Of a DNA stretch of 64,000 nucleotides, positions 11,988-20,079 are shown piece by piece. Below the pieces are notes generated by a model. It was not told the origin of the DNA. It made no database searches and saw nothing but the letters and a program-made list of their open reading frames with translations. Positions within the stretch are counted from its first letter, which is position 1. Every line of letters starts with the position of its first letter. Location of the stretch: positions 1-64,000 of the forward strand of contig CAJFOS010000010.1 of NCBI GenBank assembly GCA_904397865.1, in the 5' to 3' direction. This stretch comes from Candidatus Allochristensenella caecavium (GTDB taxonomy: Bacteria > Bacillota > Clostridia > Christensenellales > QAND01). The position numbers and the translations under genes are program-made.

Positions 11988-12744
11988 GATGGACGTCAAT
12001 ACTAAATGGATTTGCATCCTCAGCGGTTTTATCATCGTCTGCATCGTCGGCATGCTGGCCTTGGGCCGTTTGCTGCCGCAGACGCCTGAACCACAGGAAC
12101 CGGATTTTGTTTCCACCCCATGGGCGGCGCAGCTGGTCTATTTTACCGAACAAAAACAAAGCGGCGTTCCCTGGGTGCTGCTGGCCAGCATCGACGCCGC
12201 GGAAGAGCGCACAGCTGATGCATCGCACACCCGTCTTGTCGCACAAACGCTGCTGGATGCGGGCGCAAAAGAACGGGGTTTGTTTGTTTTGCCCATCGCT
12301 ACCGCAGCCGACGCCGCCGGACTTTATCGTGCCGACCGCACCTTTGTCAAACGCGCCGCCAGCTATGCATTGACCCTGTCCACCATGGATGGCATCATCC
12401 AAAGCGCATCCTTTCCTAGCCATACGGGCAGCCCACAAAACGACTGGGCCCTTTCGGACTCCGATGGCTGTTCCATCACAGGGACCGACAGCATCACGCC
12501 GCTTTTTGAAGGCGCCGTAGTCTCCGTCACATCGGATACCGTGCAAGTGCAAAGCCAACACGGTCTCGTCGTCTCCTATCAAGGTCTGTCCGGCATCAAC
12601 GTCCAGGTCGGGCAAACCGTTTCCCTGACCACCCCACTTGGCCAAGCGCCTTCCTTCACGCTGCGTGCCTGGCAGAACGGGCAGGCCTTTAATCCCTATC
12701 CGCTTTTGTATCTGCTCGCGCCAACTTCCAGCACAGTCGATTAA
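11980..12744 (+). CDS. Membrane-anchored protein with degenerate LytM/M23-like domain
   Basis: 254 aa. Residues about 10-31 form one hydrophobic membrane segment, so the rest is probably outside the membrane. The C-terminal part (about 165-243) has the strand and turn pattern of LytM/peptidase M23 domains (GLVVSYQGLSGINVQVGQ, then a PLGQ turn and FNPYPLL), but the zinc-binding histidines are missing: the usual YxHLS is YQGLS and no HxxxD is seen. It should therefore be a non-catalytic scaffold, as known for some sporulation LytM proteins such as SpoIIQ. ATG 11980 has AGGAG 7 nt upstream and overlaps the acetyltransferase gene by 8 nt. An alternative ATG is at 11989. The LytM assignment is inference from pattern only. 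Confidence 0.6.
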   Translation: MRKMDVNTKWICILSGFIIVCIVGMLALGRLLPQTPEPQEPDFVSTPWAAQLVYFTEQKQSGVPWVLLASIDAAEERTADASHTRLVAQTLLDAGAKERGLFVLPIATAADAAGLYRADRTFVKRAASYALTLSTMDGIIQSASFPSHTGSPQNDWALSDSDGCSITGTDSITPLFEGAVVSVTSDTVQVQSQHGLVVSYQGLSGINVQVGQTVSLTTPLGQAPSFTLRAWQNGQAFNPYPLLYLLAPTSSTVD

Positions 12745-12814
12745 CGCAGCCTTTCGTTTTCTTATACTTCATTTATACGAAAACAGACAATTTTCATCTT
12801 TTTGTCAAAAACAT

Positions 12815-12843
12815 TTGATTTTTGTCCATACTTTCGGTATCAT
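12815..12843 (+). promoter_or_regulatory. hppA promoter
   Basis: TTGATT (12815-12820), 17-nt spacer, TATCAT (12838-12843), about 68 nt before the hppA start. Confidence 0.6.
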
Positions 12844-12910
12844 AGAACTCTGGTATTGTGCTCTCTATTTTGAGCGGCGTGTGCCGTAAATTTTATAAGA
12901 GGTGAGTATT

Positions 12911-14872
12911 GTGAGCGATTTTATCCCTGTGATAGCGGCAGCGGTCATTGCCTTGGCATTCGCACTGTTCCTCTATCTCAAAAACGCATCAATCAAAGTC
13001 ACCAATCCTCGGATGGCTGAGATTGCCGGATACATCAGCGAAGGCGCTATGGCGTATCTGAAACGTCAATACACCGTATTGGCGGCGTTTATCGTAGTGA
13101 TGTTCATCATCCTAATCGTCACGCCGGGCTTGGGCCTGAACACGGCCATTTGCTTCGTTGTGGGTGCGCTGTTCTCCATTGCGGCGGGCTTCTTCGGTAT
13201 GAAGAGTGCGACCAAGAGCAACGTGCGCACGGCGCAAAGCGCAGAAAAGGGTCTTAAACAGGCGTTGGACGTTGCTTTCTCCGGTGGTTCGGTGCTGGGC
13301 TTGAGCGTCGTAGGTTTGGGTGCTCTCGGCCTGGTTGTGATGTACATCATCTTCCCGAACTTTGACACCGTAACGGGCTTCTCGCTGGGTGCAAGTTCCA
13401 TCGCGCTGTTTTGCCGTGTCGGCGGTGGCATTTACACCAAAGCGGCGGACGTCGGCGCGGACTTGGTCGGCAAGGTGGAAGCTGGCATTCCGGAAGACGA
13501 CCCGCGCAACCCTGCGGTTATCGCGGACAACGTCGGCGATAACGTCGGCGACGTTGCCGGCATGGGCGCGGACTTGTTCGAAAGCTACGTCGGTGCAGTT
13601 CTGTCGGCCATGATGCTGGGCGCTGTCAGCGTATATGGTAGCAAAACTGCGCTGATGTTGACGCTGTCGCTGGTTGCTGTTGGCATCGGCGCTTCCGTGC
13701 TTGGCATTTTGATTGTCAAATTCGTCAAGAGCGAAAATCCGCAGAAAACGATGAATCTGGGAACCTATTTGTCCAGCATCATCATGATTGTCGCTTCTTA
13801 CTTCCTGTGCAACGGCGTGGATATCAACCTGTTCTGGGCGATTCTGGCCGGTGTTGTGTCGGGCCTTGTGATTGGCTTCGCCACGGAAGTTTACACCTCG
13901 GGCGACTATAAATCCGTACAACGTATTGCCGAACAGAGCGAAACCGGCCCGGCGACGAATATCCTGGCTGGCTATGCCATCGGCCTTCGTTCCACGGTTA
14001 TCCCCATTCTTGTCATTTGTATTGCAGTGTATGTGGCTGCGCAGTTTGGCGGCTTGTATGGTATCGCGCTTGCGGCGGTCGGCATGCTGTCCACCGTTGG
14101 CATGACCATCGCGGTTGACGCTTACGGCCCGGTTTCTGACAACGCGGGCGGTATCGCAGAAATGGCCGGCCTGCCCCCGGAAGTGCGTGAAATCACGGAC
14201 CATCTGGATGCTGTCGGCAACACCACGGCCGCTGTTGGGAAAGGATTCTCCATTGGTTCGGCTGCTTTGACGGCATTGGCGCTGTTCAGCTCCTTTGCGG
14301 ATAAGATGCAGCTCTCTTCGGTCAGCATTCTGGAAGCGCCGGTTATCATCGGCCTGTTTGTCGGCGGTATGCTCAGCTTCCTGTTCAGCGCTTTGACCAT
14401 TGACTCCGTCAGCAAAGCCGCTACCAAGATGATTGAAGAAGTCCGCCGTCAGTTCCGTGAAAAGCCGGGCATCATGGCGGGCACAGACAAACCGGATTAT
14501 GCAAACTGCGTTGATATTTCGACGAAGGCAGCCATCCGTGAAATGATTTTGCCGGGTTTGATTGCCATTGTGGCACCGATTCTTCTCGGCGTGCTGTTGG
14601 GACCGGCCTCTCTGGCTGGCTTGCTGGTCGGCGCAACGGTGACGGGTGTGTTGGTCGCCATTCAGATGGCCAACGCCGGCGGCGCATGGGACAACGCCAA
14701 GAAATACATCGAAGGCGGTACCCATGGCGGCAAGGGCAGCGAAGCGCATAAAGCGGCTGTCATCGGCGATACGGTGGGTGACCCGTTCAAAGATACCTCC
14801 GGTCCGTCCCTGAACATCCTGATTAAGCTGATGAGCATCGTGGCACTGGTCTTTGCTCCGTTGTTCATGTAA
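12911..14872 (+). CDS. hppA: Membrane-bound K+-dependent ion-translocating pyrophosphatase
   Basis: Integral membrane enzyme that couples pyrophosphate hydrolysis to outward Na+ and/or H+ pumping. About 653 aa, many membrane helices. Active-site loops: [19 protein letters not shown] and, near the C terminus, [15 protein letters not shown]. In [10 protein letters not shown] an Ala occupies the position held by Lys in K+-independent enzymes, which predicts K+ dependence; all characterised Na+-PPases belong to this K+-dependent group, but Na+ versus H+ is not decided here. I choose GTG 12911 because AGAGGTG lies 6 nt before it; GTG 12902 lies inside that site. Single-gene transcript with its own terminator. 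A soluble PPase is also encoded near 61 kb. Confidence 0.96.
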   Translation: MSDFIPVIAAAVIALAFALFLYLKNASIKVTNPRMAEIAGYISEGAMAYLKRQYTVLAAFIVVMFIILIVTPGLGLNTAICFVVGALFSIAAGFFGMKSATKSNVRTAQSAEKGLKQALDVAFSGGSVLGLSVVGLGALGLVVMYIIFPNFDTVTGFSLGASSIALFCRVGGGIYTKAADVGADLVGKVEAGIPEDDPRNPAVIADNVGDNVGDVAGMGADLFESYVGAVLSAMMLGAVSVYGSKTALMLTLSLVAVGIGASVLGILIVKFVKSENPQKTMNLGTYLSSIIMIVASYFLCNGVDINLFWAILAGVVSGLVIGFATEVYTSGDYKSVQRIAEQSETGPATNILAGYAIGLRSTVIPILVICIAVYVAAQFGGLYGIALAAVGMLSTVGMTIAVDAYGPVSDNAGGIAEMAGLPPEVREITDHLDAVGNTTAAVGKGFSIGSAALTALALFSSFADKMQLSSVSILEAPVIIGLFVGGMLSFLFSALTIDSVSKAATKMIEEVRRQFREKPGIMAGTDKPDYANCVDISTKAAIREMILPGLIAIVAPILLGVLLGPASLAGLLVGATVTGVLVAIQMANAGGAWDNAKKYIEGGTHGGKGSEAHKAAVIGDTVGDPFKDTSGPSLNILIKLMSIVALVFAPLFM

Positions 14873-14885
14873 TAACATCGTAAGG

Positions 14886-14919
14886 AAAGAGGAGAGCGAT
14901 TTGTCTCTCCTCTTTTTTT
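14886..14919 (+). terminator. hppA terminator
   Basis: Stem of about 11 bp (AAAGAGGAGAG/CTCTCCTCTTT, 14886-14896 with 14905-14915) followed by a T run. Confidence 0.9.
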
Positions 14920-15045
14920 GTTGTTCGTTTATGTGTAATAGCGGTCGCCTTGTATATGGGGGAGTTGTTCTATAACCTGCCCGCCTCTTCTGTTGGCGGC
15001 GGGGTATCTGCTATAAAATATTTTTATTTAGCTGCTTAATAATTC

Positions 15046-15074
15046 TTGACGAATCCCTTCTTTATGATTACAAT
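15046..15074 (+). promoter_or_regulatory. Promoter of the marR-smsC-smsB operon
   Basis: TTGACG (15046-15051), 17-nt spacer, TACAAT (15069-15074). The predicted transcript begins about 20 nt before the ATG at 15103. The A+T-rich tract just upstream (15013-15045) is a possible operator area. Confidence 0.7.
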
Positions 15075-15102
15075 GAAAAAAAGCAGGGAGGTGAACGCTT
15101 CG

Positions 15103-15621
15103 ATGACACAATGCGAAATCGCCAGGCAGTTCTTTGATTTGATGCAGGCCATCAATAACGCTCAAAAAACGCCTTGTCAATACGACAGCGGGCCTGCGTT
15201 GTTTCATGCCGAACTGACACTGCTTGAAAAAATCCATCAACATCCGCACGCTAACGCCAGCACCCTTTCCTCTTTATGTGGGGTGACAAACAGTGCAATT
15301 ACACAAATCTGTAATAAGCTGTCTGAAAAGGGGCTGATTGAAAAATATCAGCGCGGCCAAAACAGAAAGGAGCGCTATTTTTCACTTACCCCCCAGGGGG
15401 AGGCGGTTCGTCTCTCCCATCAGGAAGTCCATCGGGAGGCGGAGGAAACGATGCGCCGTTACCTTTGCGGGCTGGACGCCGAATCAAAGCGCATCATCAT
15501 GGATTTTATGGAAAAAATGAGACAAACGATGCCCATTGGCGTGTTTCCCTGCCCCTGTGAGCAGGAGGGACAAGCCTGTATCAGTCAAAAAAGGAACCAG
15601 GAGGCATGCAGCCATGCTTGA
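15103..15621 (+). CDS. MarR-type winged-helix regulator with cysteine-rich tail
   Basis: Predicted DNA-binding regulator, 172 aa. The winged helix lies at about residues 38-103 (ASTLSSLCGVTNSAITQICN as recognition region, then RKERYFSLTPQG wing), followed by a dimerisation helix. The C-terminal 25 residues hold four cysteines, C150-x-C152-x6-C159-x9-C169, unusual for MarR proteins and suited to binding an Fe-S cluster or metal, or to redox sensing. The gene overlaps smsC by 8 nt, so it is the first gene of the Fe-S assembly operon and probably its regulator. ATG 15103 has AGGGAGGTG upstream; GTG 15091 is an alternative. The Fe-S sensing role is inference. Confidence 0.8.
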   Translation: MTQCEIARQFFDLMQAINNAQKTPCQYDSGPALFHAELTLLEKIHQHPHANASTLSSLCGVTNSAITQICNKLSEKGLIEKYQRGQNRKERYFSLTPQGEAVRLSHQEVHREAEETMRRYLCGLDAESKRIIMDFMEKMRQTMPIGVFPCPCEQEGQACISQKRNQEACSHA

Positions 15622-16348
15622 ACTCAAACATATCAGTTTTCGTGTTAATGGGGACCAGGAACAGGAAAAGGAAATTCTGCGGGATATTAATCTGGTGATT
15701 GAAGATAAGAGCTTTGTCATTATCACCGGTCCCAATGGCGGAGGTAAATCCACACTGGCTAAAATTATTATGGGCATTGAAACGCCGACCTCCGGCCAAA
15801 TTTTCTTTAACGGCCAGGACATTACCCACGCCGATATTACCGAACGCGCGGCCATGGGCATCGGGTTTGCCTTTCAACAGCCCGTTCGTTTCAAGGGCCT
15901 GACTGTCAAAGAATTATTGCAGCTTGCTACTAAAAAGGAAATGACACAGGCGCAGCTCTGTCAATATCTATCCGAAGTTGGTCTGTGTGCGGCCGACTAT
16001 ATCGATAGGGAAATCAACGCTAGCCTGTCCGGCGGTGAACTGAAGCGGATTGAAATCGCCATGTTGATGGCACGCGGCGTTCCGCTGTCCATCTTTGATG
16101 AACCGGAGGCCGGTATTGATTTGTGGAGCTTTAACAACCTGATTCGCGTATTTGAACGGCTGCGCGATGAACAAAATGGTTCGGTGGTTATTATCTCCCA
16201 TCAGGAACGCATCTTGGAAATCGCCGATAAAATCGTAGTCGTTTCCAATGGCGAAATTACCGGTATGGGGCCAACTGGCGAAATTCTGCCAGAACTTTTG
16301 AAAAAATCGGATTCCTGCCGTTTCTATCGAGCAGGAAGGAGGGCATAG
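15614..16348 (+). CDS. SufC-like ABC ATPase of a minimal Suf-type Fe-S system
   Basis: Soluble ABC ATPase (244 aa) that energises Fe-S cluster assembly with a SufB/D-type scaffold. Walker A GPNGGGKST (39-47), Q-loop FAFQQP (86-90), signature LSGGELKR (138-145) and Walker B LSIFDEPEAGID (158-169) are all intact; the second Gly-Gly in Walker A and the EPEAGID end are typical of SufC-like proteins rather than transport ATPases. AGGAGG lies 9 nt before ATG 15614. Next to it is one SufB/D-like gene and no sufS, sufU, sufE or second sufD, the gene content of the two-component SmsCB-type ('SUF-like minimal') system. Possible name smsC. Confidence 0.9.
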   Translation: MLELKHISFRVNGDQEQEKEILRDINLVIEDKSFVIITGPNGGGKSTLAKIIMGIETPTSGQIFFNGQDITHADITERAAMGIGFAFQQPVRFKGLTVKELLQLATKKEMTQAQLCQYLSEVGLCAADYIDREINASLSGGELKRIEIAMLMARGVPLSIFDEPEAGIDLWSFNNLIRVFERLRDEQNGSVVIISHQERILEIADKIVVVSNGEITGMGPTGEILPELLKKSDSCRFYRAGRRA

Positions 16349-16350
16349 GC

Positions 16351-17271
16351 ATGAAAACAGTGGTCAAAAATATGTTGAAAACCGTAGCCGACCTGGTGGT
16401 TTTGCCGACCAACGGCGCGTTTAATATCCGTGTCAATGGCTCGTGTGTCGAACGACACAGCACAAAAAACGTACAAATTATCCCCAAAGAAAACGGTTCC
16501 GGCATCGACATCCATGTGAAGCCTGGCACAAAAAATGAGATGGTGCACATCCCGGTCGTGGTGGATGCCAGTGGGTTTGAAGACCTGGTCTATAACGACT
16601 TTTACATTGGTGAAGATGCGGATGTTGTCATCATTGCGGGCTGTGGCATCCATAACGACGGCGCGCACCTTTCCCAGCACGACGGCATCCATACCTTCCA
16701 CGTTGGCAAACGCGCGCGGGTCAAATATGTGGAAAAACATTACGGCGAAGGGGATGGTTCTGGCGAACGGGTACTCAATCCTGTAACCGAGGTATATCTG
16801 GATGAAGATAGCTATCTGGAAATGGAGACCGTACAAATCGAAGGTGTGGATTCCACCAACCGCATCACTAAAGGCGAGCTAAAAGACCGCGCCACCTTCA
16901 TCGTGCGTGAACGGCTAATGACCAGTGGTACCCAACGGGCAACCACCACGTTTGATGTCGCGCTCAACGGGGTGGACGCCAGCACCAACGTTGTCTCCCG
17001 TTCGGTAGCAAAAGGACAATCCTTCCAGGAATTCATCTCCAAAATAGACGGCAACCGGGCCTGCGTAGGGCATTCGGAATGCGACGCCATCATTATGGAT
17101 AACGCCTGCGTCAAGGCTGTGCCGGAGCTGGTAGCCAACCATGTGGATGCTTCACTCATCCATGAAGCCGCCATTGGAAAAATCGCTGGCGAGCAGATTA
17201 TTAAACTGATGACACTTGGACTGACGCAGGAAGAAGCGGAAGCCGAAATCGTCAATGGTTTCTTGAAGTAA
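16351..17271 (+). CDS. SufB/SufD-family Fe-S assembly scaffold, short form
   Basis: Partner of the preceding ATPase, 306 aa, much shorter than SufB (about 470) or SufD (about 420). It consists mostly of the beta-helix core and conserved C terminus: ACVGHSECDAIIMD, then LIHEAAIGKIAGEQI and LTQEEAEAEIVNGF, which match the SufBD C-terminal signature. Candidate cluster ligands are Cys residues in ACVGHSECD and DNACVK. It starts 2 nt after smsC with GGAAGGAGG inside the end of that gene. A single scaffold implies a homomeric B2C2 complex in place of SufB-SufD. Possible name smsB. A hairpin terminator follows. Confidence 0.88.
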   Translation: MKTVVKNMLKTVADLVVLPTNGAFNIRVNGSCVERHSTKNVQIIPKENGSGIDIHVKPGTKNEMVHIPVVVDASGFEDLVYNDFYIGEDADVVIIAGCGIHNDGAHLSQHDGIHTFHVGKRARVKYVEKHYGEGDGSGERVLNPVTEVYLDEDSYLEMETVQIEGVDSTNRITKGELKDRATFIVRERLMTSGTQRATTTFDVALNGVDASTNVVSRSVAKGQSFQEFISKIDGNRACVGHSECDAIIMDNACVKAVPELVANHVDASLIHEAAIGKIAGEQIIKLMTLGLTQEEAEAEIVNGFLK

Positions 17272-17280
17272 CGCTTTCTA

Positions 17281-17330
17281 AAACCAACGGCCGGGGAAAA
17301 GAATTATGTTTCCCCTGGCCGTTGGTTTTT
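17281..17330. terminator. Bidirectional terminator after the minimal Suf operon
   Basis: Nearly perfect stem of about 20 bp (17281-17300 with 17308-17330; AAACCAACGGCC/GGCCGTTGG core) and T run. It lies between the convergent smsB and YugP-like genes. Confidence 0.92.
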
Positions 17331-17342
17331 TCATATGGAATT

Positions 17343-18032
17343 CTAATCCCGCCTGTTGCCAAAAATCAGCAACAACCGTAAAAACTGCAGCATCGCCATC
17401 AGAGTCGCAGCTACGTACGTCATTGCCGCAGCATTGAGCACCTTGCCCGCCTGCGCCACCTCTTCGCCAGATAGCGTTCCGCTCTGCGTCAGCAACATCC
17501 GTGCCCGGGAGGAAGCATTGTATTCCACTGGCAGCGTCACAAGCTGAAAAATAACCACCATCGCATAAAGTGCAAGCGCCACCGTCACAAGGCCGGATAA
17601 TTCCAGAATAAACCCAAAAATAAGCAGTGGAATCGCCAAATGTGAAGAAAAGTTCACCACAGGATAAATCGCGTTACGCATCGTCAGCGGCATATAGCTT
17701 TGCGCGTGCTGTATCGCATGGCCGACTTCGTGCGCCGCCACGCCAATGGATGCAACCGATGCGGACTGTGCCACATCTGCACTCAAACGCAATACGCGTG
17801 CACGCGGGTCGTAATGGTCACTCAATTGGCCGCCGATAACCTCAATCGGAACGCCCTGCAACCCCGCCTCGTCCAAAAGCTGCCGCGCCACCTGCTGGGC
17901 TTGTACCCCCCGATGGGCAGCTACCTTTTGGTATTTGGCAAATGTAGATTTCACCCGTGCCTGCGCTATCAAACAGATGAGCAAGCCCGGCAAAAGCACA
18001 ATGATACTCCAGTCATAATAAAAATAAGGCAA
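17343..18032 (-). CDS. YugP-family membrane zinc metallopeptidase
   Basis: Predicted integral membrane metalloprotease, 229 aa. Zinc motif AAHEVGHAIQH (HExxH) is present; hydrophobic segments flank it, one at the N terminus (IIVLLPGLLICLIAQ) and two to three in the C-terminal half. The start is placed at TTG 18032 (LPYFYYDW) because GGAGGG lies 7 nt upstream and the product then begins like other YugP proteins; a longer ATG start at 18065 lacks a ribosome site. Physiological substrate unknown. It lies 63 nt after an unknown minus-strand gene and may share its transcript. Confidence 0.87.
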   Translation of the reverse strand: MPYFYYDWSIIVLLPGLLICLIAQARVKSTFAKYQKVAAHRGVQAQQVARQLLDEAGLQGVPIEVIGGQLSDHYDPRARVLRLSADVAQSASVASIGVAAHEVGHAIQHAQSYMPLTMRNAIYPVVNFSSHLAIPLLIFGFILELSGLVTVALALYAMVVIFQLVTLPVEYNASSRARMLLTQSGTLSGEEVAQAGKVLNAAAMTYVAATLMAMLQFLRLLLIFGNRRD

Positions 18033-18095
18033 GCGTTCGCCCTCCGTCGTTTTTATTTTTTCCATTGTAACAAAGGGTTTGCTTTCTGGCAAATC

Positions 18096-19121
18096 TTATG
18101 CGGGTGCGATATTGGCAATCTGCATGCCCTCCATCGTAAAAACAAACCGTTGAATCGTATAGCCGTTATCAAACGCCGCATACGCCAGGCTTACCGTGAT
18201 ATTCGGCTCTCCCTGGTAAGCGTATACGCTGATAAACGGTCCAAAAAATGTATGCAGGTCTTCAAGGGTCAGTCCATCGCCCAATTCCGCACTTACATAA
18301 CTTAATGCTTCATCAATCCGTTCCATCTGCACGGCCTGACAGAACGCACCGCACACCTGTTGGGCGTCAGTCGGCTCTTTGCGTTTGTGCGTAAAATATC
18401 CATATGTGGGTGCAGAAGCCGCTGGCTCTCCGGCTGCAATGGCGATGGTATATCGCGCCTGGTGTGCACAGATATCTCCGCATTCTTTTGTACACAGCAG
18501 CGCCCCCGGCGTCGCTTCAGCACTGGCGTATTCATCCGCTGCAATTTGATATCCACCGTTATCAGCCGGCGTGCAAAGAATCGCACGCGGCCCCTTTGCT
18601 CCTTGCCCGGTAACTAAAAAATCACTTTCCGTCAGACATCGCACCGCCTGACACTTTCCCTCCGTCATATCCGCTATGTCATACAACAGCGCCAGCCGGT
18701 TATGGTTGCGGTCTTCGATGGCAATGTAAACATTCTCTTCACGCATCAGCGTAGCGAATACAGCGTGCCCGCGCCATTGCGTGCTTGCTTTGCTCAGCGC
18801 TACGGGCATCGCCGCCTCATGCTGCAGCGGCACTACAACAGGGTTCAGTTCAATATGCGTCAGGCCATCAGCCTCCAGGTAGGCGGTGCATCCCTCCACC
18901 GGCGTACAGAGCACCCCCTGTTCGAACGTCAGCGCCACCGTTTGCGGCAGTACGACCGCCCCTTTTTCATCCTTTGCAAAGGGCAGGCACGTTACAAATG
19001 CTTTGCCGTCCGGTGAAACGGGAATCACCGGCTCATTTTCACTTTCTCCTGCCAGTGTTCCGTTGACCATCAATAATGACGGTACGCCCCTGACACATAA
19101 ATGCAGTACCGGTAATTGCAT
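18096..19121 (-). CDS. Protein of unknown function
   Basis: 341 aa, not recognised. No signal peptide or membrane segment is evident. The N-terminal two thirds is rich in short beta-strand-like segments and contains many cysteines (LHLCVRG, GVLCTPVEGC, LLCTKECGDICAHQ). The last 90 residues (from about DAQQVCGAFCQAVQ) read like a small alpha+beta domain, possibly NTF2-like, but this is a guess. The start at 19121 (MQLPVLH) is supported by GAGGGAG upstream. It is transcribed toward the YugP-like gene. The cysteine content of a predicted cytoplasmic protein is notable. Confidence 0.55.
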   Translation of the reverse strand: MQLPVLHLCVRGVPSLLMVNGTLAGESENEPVIPVSPDGKAFVTCLPFAKDEKGAVVLPQTVALTFEQGVLCTPVEGCTAYLEADGLTHIELNPVVVPLQHEAAMPVALSKASTQWRGHAVFATLMREENVYIAIEDRNHNRLALLYDIADMTEGKCQAVRCLTESDFLVTGQGAKGPRAILCTPADNGGYQIAADEYASAEATPGALLCTKECGDICAHQARYTIAIAAGEPAASAPTYGYFTHKRKEPTDAQQVCGAFCQAVQMERIDEALSYVSAELGDGLTLEDLHTFFGPFISVYAYQGEPNITVSLAYAAFDNGYTIQRFVFTMEGMQIANIAPA

Positions 19122-19280
19122 CGCTTCTCCCTCTTTTTTTGCTTTGTATATGCCCAATATATGCGCCGTGGCGCTTTTTTTATGTACCCCTTTTCGCGCG
19201 CGGTCAGCTTCGTTTTTTGGTGTTTTTTAGCCTTGTCCGTACACATAGCGGCAATTGGTTGCGCATAATGTAGAACATAC

Positions 19281-19311
19281 AAAAGCGAAAAGAAGTGTTT
19301 CTTTTCGCTTT
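19281..19311. terminator. Orphan bidirectional hairpin between divergent genes
   Basis: AAAAGCGAAAAGAA / TTTCTTTTCGCTTTT stem with a 3-nt loop, A and T runs on both sides. It lies between the divergent genes at 19121 (-) and 19397 (+), where no upstream gene needs a terminator, so it could end a short unannotated transcript or act as an attenuator in the leader of either gene. The rest of 19122-19396 shows no convincing gene. Confidence 0.6.
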
Positions 19312-19396
19312 TCTGTTTTGTACACCTCGCCCATGCATAACCGGGGTGATTTGTGTTCATAATAGGTGCAATGAAACCGACAAGGGGGAAAGCAAG

Positions 19397-20032
19397 ATGA
19401 CTCAATCCGCATGGCCCAATAGCCGTGGCAAAATGGGCTGGACACAGAGCGAAGAGGATTTGCTCTATCAACAGATTTGCCGTGCGCGGGAAACGGGCCA
19501 GCCGCTCAAGCAGGCCTTTGAATCCATCGCCTCGCTGACCGGGCGCAAACCCAACAGCATCCGCAATTATTATTATGCCAAGGTCAAAGAGGGGCTTTTT
19601 GCCCCCTGCGACGCGCGCAGTGCCTTTACACCGTTTTCACAGCAGGAAATCGATACATTGCTGGAAACCGTGCTCCACGCGCAGGCGGAAGGTATGAGTG
19701 TGCGCGGCATTACCCTGAAGATGGGCCAGGGAGACAAAAAGGCCATGCTCCGTTACCAGAACAAATACCGCAGCATGGTCAAACACAATCCGGATGCCAT
19801 CTATGCCGCAATTGAACGGCTGAAAAACAAGGGGCTTTCCACCTATGACCCCTATTCCGAACCACGCGTCCATAAGGCGGGCCGTAAACCCGGCTCGCAT
19901 AAAAAGGCGACCTTTGATGAAACGCTCATCGAATTGGGTGCACAACTCAAGCAAATTGAAGGCGTCGATGCAAATATGTTGCTCCAACAGCTTGTGCGTC
20001 TGGCCTCTCTGGCCGGACAGAAACAAGCGTAA
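19397..20032 (+). CDS. SANT/Myb-like DNA-binding protein (RsfA-like)
   Basis: 211 aa. Residues about 12-62 form a SANT/Myb-like helix-turn-helix: GWTQSEEDLLYQQIC, then GRKPNSIRNYYY. A second, looser repeat follows (FSQQEIDTLLETVL through LRYQNKYRSM). The arrangement (W...EEDLLL, AFESIA, GR, N/R-rich recognition helix) resembles the prespore regulator RsfA of Bacillus and related clostridial proteins, so a transcriptional role is likely and a sporulation role possible; the latter is inference. ATG 19397 follows AAGGGGGAA. The C-terminal part is basic (HKAGRKPGSHKK) then helical. It ends at a shared terminator with lysC. Confidence 0.65.
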   Translation: MTQSAWPNSRGKMGWTQSEEDLLYQQICRARETGQPLKQAFESIASLTGRKPNSIRNYYYAKVKEGLFAPCDARSAFTPFSQQEIDTLLETVLHAQAEGMSVRGITLKMGQGDKKAMLRYQNKYRSMVKHNPDAIYAAIERLKNKGLSTYDPYSEPRVHKAGRKPGSHKKATFDETLIELGAQLKQIEGVDANMLLQQLVRLASLAGQKQA

Positions 20033-20036
20033 GCAA

Positions 20037-20072
20037 AAAAGGCCTGCCGTCCACCGACGACAGGCCTTTTCT
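20037..20072. terminator. Bidirectional terminator between the SANT/Myb gene and lysC
   Basis: AAAAGGCCTG (20037-20046) pairs with CAGGCCTTTT (20061-20070), with a further pairing GTC/GAC inside. A and T runs flank it on both sides. Confidence 0.88.
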
Positions 20073-20079
20073 CTTTGAT

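Noticed and set aside
13112-14878. 588-codon minus-strand frame opposite hppA
   Set aside because: Shadow of a highly biased gene; rich in His, Arg and Asn, no domain, and hppA is unambiguous.
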